A stretch of DNA of 64,000 nt from UBA1413 sp964461455 (GCA_964461455.1 CAYWUJ010000006.1:1-64000), one strand, 5' to 3'. Positions 1 to 9,383 are shown, counted from the stretch's first letter. Program-made: numbers and translations. Notes: generated from the letters alone by a model not told the origin.

Positions 1-27
1 CTCAAACGTCGGATCTGATGTAAACAT
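1..27 (-). CDS. Partial CDS, 5' end only (hypothetical)
   Basis: Nine codons are visible on the minus strand, beginning MFTSDPTFE, before the gene leaves the window. The start is supported by a strong Shine-Dalgarno sequence (AAGGAGG) seven bases upstream of the ATG, which is more than most genes here have. No function can be given from nine residues. It is divergent from valS. Confidence 0.45.
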
Positions 28-277
28 AGACAATCCTCCTTTTCTTTAATGATGGATTATTAAGGGTACTTTGGCGGCCTTGCCTGGAAAATTCTCCCAG
101 GCAACCACAAAGACAGAATCGGTCAGCACATCAGTGAAACTTAAAGAACTGGTTTTGTATCAGGATTTTCAACCAATCAATTTACGGAAAATAATCCTTA
201 AAAACAACCTCTTTGTCTGCGGAATCCTCTCCAGTTTTAAGTTTTGCGCATACTCCCCGCGAGATCTCATCCTGAAA
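28..277. other. Divergent intergenic region before valS
   Basis: No gene is supported in this stretch. It holds the leader of the minus-strand gene leaving the window and an 8-bp stem (TTGCCTGG pairing with CCAGGCAA, positions 80-104). The stem has no T-run after it, so it is more likely a leader hairpin than a terminator. The valS promoter follows. Confidence 0.5.
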
Positions 278-307
278 TTGCCTTTTTGTGATTTCCTGCT
301 ACTTTTG
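278..307 (+). promoter_or_regulatory. valS promoter (Bacteroidota -33/-7)
   Basis: TTG at 278-280, exactly 19 bases, then TACTTTTG at 300-307, a perfect match to the Bacteroidota -7 element TAnnTTTG. Transcription would start near 313, about 30 bases before the valS ATG. Confidence 0.8.
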
Positions 308-343
308 TGGCTTAGAATTTTTTGACCAGCAACACTTATTCCC

Positions 344-2980
344 ATGGAAATTAAGAGCAAATACAACCCCGCGGAAGTCGAAGCCAAATGGTACCAGTAT
401 TGGATGGACCGGAAGCTGTTCCGGTCGGTGCCCGATAGCCGGGAGCCTTATACCATTGTGATTCCTCCTCCGAATGTGACCGGGGTACTCCACATGGGGC
501 ATATGCTCAACAATACCATCCAGGACATTCTGGTGCGCCGTGCCCGCATGACGGGGAAGAACGCCTGCTGGGTGCCGGGTACCGACCATGCCTCCATTGC
601 CACGGAAGCCAAGGTCGTCAATAAATTGCGCGACCAGGGCATCGAAAAGAGGGATATCGGCCGGGAAGCCTTCCTGGAACATGCCTGGGAATGGACCCAC
701 AAGCATGGGGGTATCATCCTCGAACAGCTCAAAAAACTGGGGGCTTCCTGTGACTGGGACCGCACCTGCTTTACCATGGATGAACCGCGCAGCCAATCGG
801 TGATCCGTGTTTTCGTCGACCTTTATAACAAAGGGCATATTTACCGGGGCGTCCGCATGGTCAACTGGGACCCGAAAGCCAAAACCGCCCTCTCCGACGA
901 GGAGGTGATCTACAAGGAAGTGCAGTCCAAACTCTATTACCTCCGCTATCTGGTGGAAGGAACCACCGACCAGTACGTCACCATCGCCACCACCCGTCCC
1001 GAGACCATTCTCGGCGATACCGCGGTGTGCGTCAACCCTGCCGATGAGCGCTTCCGCCACCTGGTGGGCAAAAAGGTGCTGGTGCCCCTGATCAACCGTC
1101 CGGTTCCCGTCATCGAAGATGAATATGTCGACATGGAATTCGGCACCGGATGCCTGAAAATCACCCCGGCGCACGACCCCAACGACTACCTCATCGGCAT
1201 GAACCACCAGCTTGAGTCGGTCGACATCTTCAACGACGACGGCACCCTCAGCGAAAAAGCCCTTCTCTTCATCGGGGAAGACCGCTTTGACGTCCGTGAG
1301 AAGATCGTTCCCGAACTGCTGAAAGCCGGCAACCTCGTCAAAATAGAAGATTACACCAACAAAATCGGCTTTTCGGAGCGTACCGACGTCATCATCGAAC
1401 CCAAACTGTCGGCTCAGTGGTTTCTAAAGATGGAGGAGCTGGTGAAACCTGCCCTTGATTTTGTCATGGACGATACCATCCGCTTCCACCCTGCCAAATT
1501 CAAGAATATCTACAGGCACTGGATGGGCAACATCAAGGACTGGTGCATCAGCCGTCAGCTTTGGTGGGGCCACCGTATTCCCGTCTACTACCTCGCCGAT
1601 GGCAGCTTCGTGGTGGCCTCCTGTGACGAAGAAGCCCTCACGCTGGCCCGCACCAAAACCGGAAATCCCGCACTTTCCCCTGCCGACCTGAAGCAGGAAG
1701 AGGATGTCCTGGACACCTGGTTCAGCAGCTGGCTGTGGCCCATCTCGGTTTTCGACGGAATCAGCCGTCCCGAGAATAAGGAGATCTGTTATTACTACCC
1801 CACCAGCGACCTGATCACGGCCCCCGACATCATCTTTTTCTGGGTGGCCCGCATGATCGTGGCCGGCTATGAATACCGCAACGACTTCCCCTTTAAAAAT
1901 GTCTACTACACCGGCATGGTGCGCGACAAACAGGGACGCAAGATGTCGAAGTCGCTGGGAAACTCCCCCGATCCGCTCGAACTGATCAACCGGTACGGCG
2001 CCGACGGAGTCCGCGTGGGTATGCTCCTCTGCTCTCCTGCAGGCGGTGACCTCCTCTTCGATGAAAGCCTGCCCCAACAGGGAGCCAACTTCGCCACCAA
2101 GATATGGAACGCCTTCAGGCTCGTGAAAAACTGGGAACCCTCCACCACTCTGGAACAACCCACACACTCCCGCCTGGCCCTGGAATGGTTCCATCATAAA
2201 CTCAACGAAGTCAACACCACCCTCAACGACCACTTTGAGAAATTCCGCATCTCCGACGCCCTGATGCTGGTGTATACCACCTTCAGGGACGAATTCTCAG
2301 GCTGGCTCCTCGAAATCGTCAAACCGGCCTGGCAGCAGCCCATTGACGCCGTCACCCTGGCCGACGTGACCAGCCTCTTCGACCGGCTCCTCCGCATGAT
2401 GCACCCCTTTATGCCCTTCATCACCGAAGAAATCTGGCAACTCCTCAATGAAAGGAAAGAAGGGGAAAGCATCATGGTGGCACAAATGCCAGAAGTGGAA
2501 TCCTTCGACCCCACCCTCCTCGAAGCTTTCGAAAATATGAAGGAAGCCGTCACCGGAATCCGCAAAATACGCCTCGACAACAACATCTCCCCCAGGGAAC
2601 TCCTGGAGCTGATGATCCAACCCGGGGACAAAGGCCACGAACCCCGTCTGGAAAACATTCTCACCAAACTGGGAAATCTCAGCTCCTCCTCCCTGGTCAC
2701 CGGCGAGGTCAAAGGAGCCCTCTCCTTCAGGGTGAAATCCACCAGCTTCTTCATTCCTCTGGAAGTACATGCCGACCCCGCAGAAGAACTTAAAAAACTG
2801 GAGGATGAACTGGCCTATACCAAAGGTTTCCTGACGTCGGTGCTGAAAAAACTGGACAATGAAAAATTCATGGGCAGCGCCCCGGCCGCCGTCGTGGAAA
2901 AGGAACGCACGAAGCTGGCCGACGCGGAAGCAAAAATCAGAATCCTAGAAGAGCGCCTGGCAGCCATGAAGGAGCTTTAA
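344..2980 (+). CDS. valS: Valine--tRNA ligase
   Basis: Class I aminoacyl-tRNA synthetase that charges tRNA-Val with valine in the cytoplasm. The 878-residue length is normal for bacterial ValS. The HIGH signature appears as HMGH at residues 50-53, after the typical PPPNVTG, and the KMSKS loop lies near residue 532. The anticodon-binding domain follows, and the C-terminus is the charged helical coiled-coil arm (about residues 800-878) typical of ValS. The ATG at 344 lies 37 bases after a perfect promoter. It is apparently monocistronic, followed by a repeat-rich intergenic region. Confidence 0.98.
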   Translation: MEIKSKYNPAEVEAKWYQYWMDRKLFRSVPDSREPYTIVIPPPNVTGVLHMGHMLNNTIQDILVRRARMTGKNACWVPGTDHASIATEAKVVNKLRDQGIEKRDIGREAFLEHAWEWTHKHGGIILEQLKKLGASCDWDRTCFTMDEPRSQSVIRVFVDLYNKGHIYRGVRMVNWDPKAKTALSDEEVIYKEVQSKLYYLRYLVEGTTDQYVTIATTRPETILGDTAVCVNPADERFRHLVGKKVLVPLINRPVPVIEDEYVDMEFGTGCLKITPAHDPNDYLIGMNHQLESVDIFNDDGTLSEKALLFIGEDRFDVREKIVPELLKAGNLVKIEDYTNKIGFSERTDVIIEPKLSAQWFLKMEELVKPALDFVMDDTIRFHPAKFKNIYRHWMGNIKDWCISRQLWWGHRIPVYYLADGSFVVASCDEEALTLARTKTGNPALSPADLKQEEDVLDTWFSSWLWPISVFDGISRPENKEICYYYPTSDLITAPDIIFFWVARMIVAGYEYRNDFPFKNVYYTGMVRDKQGRKMSKSLGNSPDPLELINRYGADGVRVGMLLCSPAGGDLLFDESLPQQGANFATKIWNAFRLVKNWEPSTTLEQPTHSRLALEWFHHKLNEVNTTLNDHFEKFRISDALMLVYTTFRDEFSGWLLEIVKPAWQQPIDAVTLADVTSLFDRLLRMMHPFMPFITEEIWQLLNERKEGESIMVAQMPEVESFDPTLLEAFENMKEAVTGIRKIRLDNNISPRELLELMIQPGDKGHEPRLENILTKLGNLSSSSLVTGEVKGALSFRVKSTSFFIPLEVHADPAEELKKLEDELAYTKGFLTSVLKKLDNEKFMGSAPAAVVEKERTKLADAEAKIRILEERLAAMKEL

Positions 2981-2985
2981 ACAAT

Positions 2986-3017
2986 CCAGTAATCGGCAAT
3001 CGGTGCTTACGGCCGGT
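2986..3017. repeat. Minisatellite-like unit related to 14178-14271
   Basis: Read on the minus strand, this block contains CCGGCCGTAAGCACCGATT. It closely resembles the units CCGGCCGAAGGCACCGA and AGCACCGATTACCGG in the repeat at 14178-14271. It lies just after the valS stop. Confidence 0.5.
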
Positions 3018-3018
3018 A

Positions 3019-3130
3019 TTGAAACTCCACGCGGCAGAGCCGTCGAGGAATCCGATTCCTTTAAGACATTCTTTAGTGTGTTTTTCGCTAACCCCGCGGC
3101 AGAGCCTGCGGAAATGCGCTCACCGGAATT
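3019..3130. repeat. Dispersed intergenic repeat, copy A
   Basis: This element of about 110 bp follows valS and is matched by copy B at 8296-8401. Shared blocks are TTGRAACTCC at the start, AATCCGATTCC in the middle, and AATGCGC then CCGGAATT at the end. Each copy holds two G+C-rich hairpins; in copy A they are at about 3027-3050 and 3094-3111. The arms differ between copies but still pair, which suggests a conserved RNA or DNA structure. Confidence 0.65.
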
Positions 3131-3223
3131 CAGTCAACGGTATTCAGGCATTGACATCCGTATTAAAAGCCGTTAATCACCGTTAAATAAGCTTAACCTT
3201 TCGGCCTGAAAATTGTTAATCCA

Positions 3224-3231
3224 TAAATTTG
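3224..3231 (+). promoter_or_regulatory. -7 promoter element upstream of the carboxypeptidase-regulatory-domain gene
   Basis: TAAATTTG matches TAnnTTTG perfectly. Transcription would begin near 3237, so the upstream in-frame ATG at 3213 would not be transcribed. This favours the ATG at 3249. Confidence 0.6.
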
Positions 3232-3248
3232 TGCGATTTTCGAAGCCG

Positions 3249-4013
3249 ATGGCGAAATTTCTGACATATTTCCTGGTATTCCTGACCCTGTTTCCGTGGC
3301 AAGGGCTGAAGGCCCAGGATTCGGGAATGGACGAAGACCCCATCCTGGTCAGGATGAAAGGAAAACTGGTCAGCGCGGGTGACAGCATGCCTGTCCCCTA
3401 TGCCAACATCGTCTATCCCCGTTACCGGACCGGAACCTCCACCAACGCAGGGGGTTTCTTTTCTGTGGAAATGCTCAACGTCGACTCTCTGATCATCTCG
3501 GCCATGGGATTCAAATCACGCACGCTTAGACTTCCCCGGAACTACAACGAATCCACCACCCTGACCGTATACCTGCAACCGGTGGTTTATGCCATCAGGG
3601 AAGTCGAAGTAAAGGGTGAAAAAAACACCCCCAATCTCGACGGAGTGCCCATAGGTAAACCTACCGACGTGCCTGTAGAACTCCGCGGGGACGCATTCAA
3701 CGAAAAACCTCCCGTCCTGGCAGCGATCTTTAACCCCCTCTCATACTGGCAATACTACCTCAGCAAGAAGGAGAAGCAGAAACGGGATGTCCGTGAAGCC
3801 GTGGCTCTGGAAAAAAACTGGGAAATGCACTCCCGCAACTACAACAAGGAGGTCGTGAAAATGCTGACCGGCCTCGGCGACGTTGAAGCCGATGAATTCA
3901 TGGTCTGGTTCAACGCACAGAATGTGCTGCCATACACCTCATCGGAATATGAAGTACGTGCCGCCGTCAGGCACTATTTCGAAATTTACCGCCACGAAAA
4001 GAAACCCGACTGA
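3249..4013 (+). CDS. Secreted carboxypeptidase-regulatory-like domain protein
   Basis: This 254-residue exported protein has a signal peptide ending near LKAQ (residues 1-23 from the chosen ATG). A CarboxypepD_reg-like beta-sandwich covers about residues 37-120, with the pattern GKLVSAGDSMPVPYANI followed by GTSTNAGGFF. This is the plug-preceding domain family common in Bacteroidota envelope proteins, but no TonB barrel follows. The C-terminal half (about 150-254) is charged and helical, with no recognised domain. An in-frame ATG 12 codons upstream lies before the putative -7 element and was rejected. The precise role is unknown; periplasmic or outer-membrane location is inferred. Confidence 0.75.
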   Translation: MAKFLTYFLVFLTLFPWQGLKAQDSGMDEDPILVRMKGKLVSAGDSMPVPYANIVYPRYRTGTSTNAGGFFSVEMLNVDSLIISAMGFKSRTLRLPRNYNESTTLTVYLQPVVYAIREVEVKGEKNTPNLDGVPIGKPTDVPVELRGDAFNEKPPVLAAIFNPLSYWQYYLSKKEKQKRDVREAVALEKNWEMHSRNYNKEVVKMLTGLGDVEADEFMVWFNAQNVLPYTSSEYEVRAAVRHYFEIYRHEKKPD

Positions 4014-4218
4014 CCCCTGCCGACAGGCGTCAAGGGCAGAAATCGCGGGAAAGGTAATGCATGTCATCATTTTCGTGTCCATTTTCCCTTATTTTTATGA
4101 CCTGTTTTGGTCGCGCTTATCATCCCGGTGGTTGAAATAATGATCAACCGGGAAACAGAACAGTATTAACCAAGGAAGGGCTGACCGGAACCTGCCAGGA
4201 AACCAAATTATAACGTAT

Positions 4219-7200
4219 ATGAGAAAATTTCTGTTTCTGACCCTGATGGTCACCCTCTTGTCTTACCCCGGCCAGGCCCAGAAACCTGACAAAGCGAAGG
4301 GGGACACCCTGATTACCAGCAGCCTGGTGAGCGGACTGAAATTCCGCAGTATTGGCCCGGCCTGGGCCAGCGGACGCATTGCCGACTTCGCGGTGAACCC
4401 TGATAACAGGGCCGAATATTATGTTGCCGTGGCCAGCGGAAACGTCTGGAAGACCGAAAATAACGGCACCACCTTCAATCCGGTCTTCGATAATTACGGG
4501 GCTTATTCCATCGGCGTGGTGAAAAGCGATCCCACCAACTTTAACACCGTATGGGTGGGTACCGGAGAGAACAACCATCAGCGTGCCCTCGGCTATGGTG
4601 ACGGCGTCTATAAATCGACCGACGGGGGCAGGAGCTTCAGGAATATGGGACTCAAGGAGAGCCGCCAGATCGGGGGAATCGTCATTGATCCCCGGAATTC
4701 CGACATTGTCTTTGTGGCCTGTGAAGGCTCTGCCTGGGGCCCGGGCGGCGAACGCGGCCTCTATCGCACCGCCGATGGCGGAAAGACATGGGAGAAAGTC
4801 CTGGACATCAGTGAAAACACCGGCGTCAACAATGTGGTGATGGATCCCTCCAACCCCGATATCATGTATGCCACGTCGGAACAGCGCCGCCGCCACTACT
4901 TCACCAAAATCGGAGGCGGCCCCGAATCGGCCGTCTACAAATCGACCGATGCCGGAATGAGCTGGTCCAAAATCATGAAAGGCCTTCCTTCGGTCCATAT
5001 CGGGGGAATGGGCATTGATGTCTCCCCGGTCGACCCCTCGGTGGTCTACCTCATCGTGGAAGCCGCCGAAGGGAAAAGCGGCTTTTTCCGCTCCTCCAAC
5101 AAGGGGGAGAGCTGGGAGAAGATGAGCGACCACGCCAGCTCAGGCCAATATTACAACGAGATTTACTGTGACCCCAAAGATGTTGACAAGGTATACTCCA
5201 TGGAGACCTATTCCTATGTGACTGCCGACGGCGGCAAAACATGGAGCGCCCTGAACAACAACGGCCGCCATGTCGACGACCACGCCCTCTGGATCGACCC
5301 TTCCAATACCCGTCATTTCATGATCGGGGGCGACGGGGGCATGTATGAGACCTGGGACAACGGCGGAACCTGGGATTTTAAGGAAAACCTCCCCATTACC
5401 CAGTTTTACAGGGTCAACGTCGACAATGCCTGGCCCTTCTACAATGTCTACGGCGGCACCCAGGACAACAACTCCATGGTGGGCCCCTCCCAGAGCCTGA
5501 AAAGAGGCGGCGCCTCGAACGACGACTGGACGGTCACCCTGGGAGGCGACGGCTTCTGGATCGACACCGACCCCAACAACCCCGACATTATCTATACCGA
5601 ATACCAGTATGGCAACCTCTCGCGTTTCGACCGCAAAAGCGGCGAACGTGTCAGCATTAAACCCATGGAAAGAAAAGGGGAGGAGAGCTACAAATGGAAC
5701 TGGAACGCCCCCATGTTCGTCAGCAAGCACTCCCCCACCCGCCTTTATCATGCGGCCAACAAGGTGTTCCGCAGCGATAACAGGGGGGACTCCTGGCAGG
5801 TCATCAGCGACGACCTCACCACCCAAACCGACCGTAACAGCTGGCCTGTCATGGACAAATTCTGGAGCGCCGACGCCGTGGCCAAGGATGTCTCCACCTC
5901 CCAGTGGGGAACCATCGTCGCCCTGGCAGAATCACCCCTCAATGAAAACCTGCTCTTCGCCGGCACCGACGACGGGGTGATCTCGGTCACCGAAGACGGC
6001 GGCAAAAACTGGCGGCAGGTGAAATCCTTCCCCGGAATCCCGGAATATACCTACGTCTCCCACCTCCATGCCGACCGTTTCGACGAAAATGTCGTCTATG
6101 CCTCCTTCGACAACCTGCAGCGCGACGACTTCAAACCCTACGTCCTGAAAAGTAGCGACAAAGGAAAAACCTGGAATTCCATAGCCGGAAACCTCCCCGT
6201 AAACGGCACCGTCAACTGCCTCGAACAGGATTTCATCGCCCCACAGCTCCTCTTTGCCGGAACCGAATTCGGAATTTTCTTCACCATCGACGGGGGAAAG
6301 AACTGGATCCAGATGAAATCGGGAATTCCCACCATTGCCGTGCGCCATATCGCCATTCAGCAAAGAGAATCGGACCTGGTCCTGGCCACCTTCGGCCGCG
6401 GTTTTTACATCCTTGACAACTATGCCCCGCTGCGGGAACTCTCCAAAGAACTCACCGACAAGGAAGTTCACCTCTTTGCCGTTAAGGATGCCCTGATGTT
6501 CAACTTTGCCGGAAACCAGGACAACCAGGGACAGACTTATTATACCGCTCCCAACGCCGACTACGGAGCCACCTTTGCCTATTACATGAAGGAAGCTCCC
6601 AAATCCAGAAAGGCCCAGCGCCAGGAAGCCGAGAATAAACTCTTCAAGGAAGGAAAACCCATTCCTCAACCCAGCTGGAGGGAAATGGAACTCGAAGAAC
6701 TGGAGGAGAATGCCCATCTAACCTTTACCATCCGTGATGAAGAGGGGAATATCGTCCGTCAGCTTTTTCAGGCTCCCGGAAAAGGAATCAACCGCATTAA
6801 CTGGGATCTGCGCTATTCCATGCCCACGGTCACCCGCGTCAGCGGCAGGTTCAGCCCTGTATCCTCCGGAAGTGGCGGAGGCCGCCGCGGTGGGGGTGCC
6901 GGCATCGCCGTCATGCCCGGAAAATACTCCGTGGAAATGGAGCTCTGGCAAAACGGGGAAGTGAAAAAACTCGCCGGACCGGTGAGCTTCCAGGCGAAAA
7001 AACTCAACAATGTCACCCTGCCGGCGGCCAACTATGCCGAAAATGTGGCCTTTGCCAAAGAGGTCAGCAAACTGGCGGCGGCCATGATGGGTACCGACAG
7101 ATTGACCGCCGAACTCGCCTCAAAGGTCGAACACTTCAAGCAGGCGATCTATTCCACCCCCGGCGCAGGCCAGGAAGTGATGAACAAAGCACGCCAGACA

Positions 7201-7509
7201 GCCCTGGAACTCGAAGAGATCCGCTTTGCCCTCAACGGACTGAATGCCAAGGCCAGCCAGGAGGAAGTCCCCCCGGCACAGGTATCCCTCAACAGCAGAC
7301 TGGGTAATATCGTCAGCGCCCATATCAGCAATTCCGCCGGTATCACCCCCGCAGAAAAAGCGGAATTCGCCATCCTGAAGGAAGAGTTTCCCCCCGTTCT
7401 GGCCAGGCTGAGAAAAATCGCCGAAACCGATATCCCCGCCCTCGAGGCAGAACTCAACAAGCTGAACGCTCCCTGGACCCCCGGAAGAATACCGGTATAC
7501 AACGAATAA
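4219..7509 (+). CDS. Secreted BNR/sortilin-like beta-propeller protein
   Basis: This 1096-residue protein has a signal peptide (MRKFLFLTLMVTLLSYPGQAQ). Many BNR/Asp-box repeats of the form S-x-D-x-G-x-x-W follow (for example STDGGRSF, TADGGKTW, SSDKGKTW) between about residues 30 and 740. This is the VPS10/sortilin-type ten-bladed propeller family often labelled glycosyl hydrolase in Bacteroidota, although no sialidase active site is evident. The last 330 residues include a FlgD/Ig-like segment near 835-925 with a Gly/Arg-rich loop, then a helical tail. There is no T9SS sorting domain. Substrate unknown; likely periplasmic or surface. Confidence 0.85.
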   Translation: MRKFLFLTLMVTLLSYPGQAQKPDKAKGDTLITSSLVSGLKFRSIGPAWASGRIADFAVNPDNRAEYYVAVASGNVWKTENNGTTFNPVFDNYGAYSIGVVKSDPTNFNTVWVGTGENNHQRALGYGDGVYKSTDGGRSFRNMGLKESRQIGGIVIDPRNSDIVFVACEGSAWGPGGERGLYRTADGGKTWEKVLDISENTGVNNVVMDPSNPDIMYATSEQRRRHYFTKIGGGPESAVYKSTDAGMSWSKIMKGLPSVHIGGMGIDVSPVDPSVVYLIVEAAEGKSGFFRSSNKGESWEKMSDHASSGQYYNEIYCDPKDVDKVYSMETYSYVTADGGKTWSALNNNGRHVDDHALWIDPSNTRHFMIGGDGGMYETWDNGGTWDFKENLPITQFYRVNVDNAWPFYNVYGGTQDNNSMVGPSQSLKRGGASNDDWTVTLGGDGFWIDTDPNNPDIIYTEYQYGNLSRFDRKSGERVSIKPMERKGEESYKWNWNAPMFVSKHSPTRLYHAANKVFRSDNRGDSWQVISDDLTTQTDRNSWPVMDKFWSADAVAKDVSTSQWGTIVALAESPLNENLLFAGTDDGVISVTEDGGKNWRQVKSFPGIPEYTYVSHLHADRFDENVVYASFDNLQRDDFKPYVLKSSDKGKTWNSIAGNLPVNGTVNCLEQDFIAPQLLFAGTEFGIFFTIDGGKNWIQMKSGIPTIAVRHIAIQQRESDLVLATFGRGFYILDNYAPLRELSKELTDKEVHLFAVKDALMFNFAGNQDNQGQTYYTAPNADYGATFAYYMKEAPKSRKAQRQEAENKLFKEGKPIPQPSWREMELEELEENAHLTFTIRDEEGNIVRQLFQAPGKGINRINWDLRYSMPTVTRVSGRFSPVSSGSGGGRRGGGAGIAVMPGKYSVEMELWQNGEVKKLAGPVSFQAKKLNNVTLPAANYAENVAFAKEVSKLAAAMMGTDRLTAELASKVEHFKQAIYSTPGAGQEVMNKARQTALELEEIRFALNGLNAKASQEEVPPAQVSLNSRLGNIVSAHISNSAGITPAEKAEFAILKEEFPPVLARLRKIAETDIPALEAELNKLNAPWTPGRIPVYNE

Positions 7510-7565
7510 TTTCTTCCGGAAATCACCATTTCTGCACAATTTTTGTAGACTTTCAGATATCCGTT

Positions 7566-7599
7566 AAAACGGAACCGGCCCGAAGGCTGGTTCCGTTTT
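7566..7599 (+). terminator. Hairpin terminator after the BNR protein
   Basis: A 15-bp stem with one mismatch (AAAACGGAACC... pairing with ...GGTTCCGTTTT) and a CGAA tetraloop, ending in TTTT. It sits 57 bases after the stop and is likely rho-independent. Confidence 0.8.
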
Positions 7600-7617
7600 C
7601 CGGATAAACCTGGATGA

Positions 7618-8277
7618 ATGAAAAACCGGATGAAACCAGTCACCACATATATCTCGCTTACGCTTACAGCACTCCTTCTCGTGTTCGGAGGTAATGGCTT
7701 TGCCCAATATCCCGAAGCCCGGAGTGACCTCGACCGTAAAGTGCTGGCTTTTCTATCCAACCAATCGGGAGAATGGAGGGATATGAATGTGCCGGTCACC
7801 GATGGCAGAATTCTCTACGACCTGGTCATCGAGGGGAACTACCGTAAGGCTATGGAAATCGGAACCTCCACAGGTCACTCGGCCATCTGGATCGCCTGGG
7901 CACTCTCCAAAACCGGCGGAAAACTGGTGACCATAGAAATCGACAAGCAGCGCTACCTCCAGGCCTTGCAGAATTTCAGGAAAGCGGGGCTCTCAGGGTA
8001 TATCGACGCCCGGCTGGGTGACGCCCACGAACTGGTGCCCGCCGTCGGTAACGGATGGGATTTTGTCTTCTGCGATGCCGACAAATACTGGTATAAGAAT
8101 TATTTCATGGCCCTGGAGGACAAAATGACCAGGGGAGGCTGCTTCGCCGCCCATAACACCAACACCCGGTCACCCGACATCAGGGAATTCCTGAAATATG
8201 TGCAGGCCCATCCCGGTTATACCACCGGCTTCAGAACTGGCAGCCGCGCCGGCATCTCCGTCAGCTACAGGAAATAA
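7618..8277 (+). CDS. O-methyltransferase-like SAM-dependent methyltransferase with signal peptide
   Basis: A 219-residue class I SAM-dependent methyltransferase of the COMT-like O-methyltransferase family. The SAM-binding motif I is MEIGTSTGHSAIWIA (about residues 79-93), the acidic end of the second strand is VTIEID, and motif FVFCDADKYWYKNY (about 145-158) carries the family's metal-binding aspartates. Unusually, a hydrophobic signal peptide (about residues 6-30, ending GFAQ) precedes the domain. Either the enzyme is exported, where SAM is not expected, or the segment anchors it facing the cytoplasm. Substrate unknown. It converges on the homocysteine methyltransferase gene. Confidence 0.8.
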   Translation: MKNRMKPVTTYISLTLTALLLVFGGNGFAQYPEARSDLDRKVLAFLSNQSGEWRDMNVPVTDGRILYDLVIEGNYRKAMEIGTSTGHSAIWIAWALSKTGGKLVTIEIDKQRYLQALQNFRKAGLSGYIDARLGDAHELVPAVGNGWDFVFCDADKYWYKNYFMALEDKMTRGGCFAAHNTNTRSPDIREFLKYVQAHPGYTTGFRTGSRAGISVSYRK

Positions 8278-8295
8278 AAAAGAATTCCCTCCAAA

Positions 8296-8401
8296 TTGGA
8301 ACTCCCCGTCGCTGAGCAGCGGGAAATCCGATTCCCTCAAGAACATTTATTGTCTCACTTACCCGATTCGCCTCAGGCGGGAGGAATGCGCCCGCCGGAA
8401 T
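8296..8401. repeat. Dispersed intergenic repeat, copy B
   Basis: This copy is homologous to 3019-3130, with the same end blocks (TTGGAACTCC and GCCGGAATT) and the middle block AATCCGATTCC. Its hairpin arms (about 8303-8323 and 8368-8381) differ from copy A but still pair. It fills the gap between two convergent genes and may act as a bidirectional 3'-end structure. Confidence 0.65.
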
Positions 8402-9286
8402 TTAAGGCATGTCAGCCAGGGCCTCCTTTATTTTGCGGATATGCTCGGGTGTGGTACCGCAGCACCCCCCGATGATGCTGGCCCCTGCAGCCCGGAGGGC
8501 TTCAACGTGTGCGGCCATATCCTGTGGACCTTCCGGAAAGATGGTTTTTCCATCACGGTAAAGGGGAATCCCGGCATTGGCATGGACCAGAATGGGAATC
8601 GACGGATGGACCCTGCGGATCTCTTCGACCACGGGGATCATGCCGGCCATGCCATTGCCGCAGTTGGTCCCCACTATGGAAGCGCCTGCGTCTATCAGGG
8701 GCTGGATCATCTCAGAGGGTGAAATCCCCATCATGGTGCGGTATTCCGCGGTGACCAGCTTATCAAATGTCATGGTGCAGATCACCTCCAGTCCGGTGTT
8801 TTCGCGGGCAGCCTTCACGGCCAGAACCGCCTCATCGAGGTCTGTCATGGTCTCCACCACGATGGCATCGGCACCTCCGGCTTCCAACGCCATGGCCTGC
8901 TCACGGAAGGCCTCGTACAGTTCATCCGGGGAGACTTCCTCCATGATCAGCATCTTTCCGGTAGGTCCGATGGACCCCAACACCAGAGCCTGGTCAGCGG
9001 CAGCCTCCCGGCTGATCTCCGCCGCCGCCCGGTTCAACTCCGCCACCCGGTCACCCAAACCATATTTCTCCAGCTTGAAACGACTTCCGCCGAAACTGTT
9101 GGTCTCGATCATATCGGCTCCCACATCGGCATAACTGCGGGCAATGTCAAGCACCTCAGCCCGGTGGGTGACATTCCACAATTCGGGGCACTCCCCGGGC
9201 CTCAGCCCCTTCTGCTGTAAAAAGGTACCCCAGGCTCCATCCGACACCAGAACCCTGTCTTTGATTAATTCTTTAATCGTATGCAT
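8402..9286 (-). CDS. Homocysteine S-methyltransferase family protein, standalone
   Basis: A 294-residue protein consisting only of the Zn-dependent homocysteine S-methyltransferase barrel. All three zinc-binding cysteines are present: C209 in GTNCGNG and C275/C276 in GGCCGTTP. It corresponds to the N-terminal domain of MetH, without folate, cobalamin or activation domains. Members transfer a methyl group to homocysteine from S-methylmethionine, betaine or a methyl-corrinoid partner; the donor cannot be read from sequence. The URO-D and corrinoid genes 3-6 kb upstream on the same strand make a corrinoid donor plausible. A -7 element TAGCTTTG (minus strand, 9316-9323) lies 30 bases before the ATG, so the gene has its own promoter. 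Confidence 0.88.
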   Translation of the reverse strand: MHTIKELIKDRVLVSDGAWGTFLQQKGLRPGECPELWNVTHRAEVLDIARSYADVGADMIETNSFGGSRFKLEKYGLGDRVAELNRAAAEISREAAADQALVLGSIGPTGKMLIMEEVSPDELYEAFREQAMALEAGGADAIVVETMTDLDEAVLAVKAARENTGLEVICTMTFDKLVTAEYRTMMGISPSEMIQPLIDAGASIVGTNCGNGMAGMIPVVEEIRRVHPSIPILVHANAGIPLYRDGKTIFPEGPQDMAAHVEALRAAGASIIGGCCGTTPEHIRKIKEALADMP

Positions 9287-9315
9287 AATGTTCAGGCTTA
9301 CTCGTTTTTCTTCTT

Positions 9316-9323
9316 CAAAGCTA
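9316..9323 (-). promoter_or_regulatory. -7 promoter element of the homocysteine methyltransferase gene
   Basis: Read on the minus strand the bases are TAGCTTTG, a perfect TAnnTTTG match. The expected transcription start is about 23 bases before the ATG. No good -33 element is seen. Confidence 0.6.
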
Positions 9324-9383
9324 TTATTTTTCCTTCAAAAAAGAGCTTTGATAATCACCCATTGGAAAAATCGGCCTGAAAAA

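Noticed and set aside
4219..7509. Calling the BNR protein a sialidase or glycosidase
   Set aside because: Asp-box repeats alone indicate a propeller fold; no sialidase arginine triad or glutamate/tyrosine pair could be identified.
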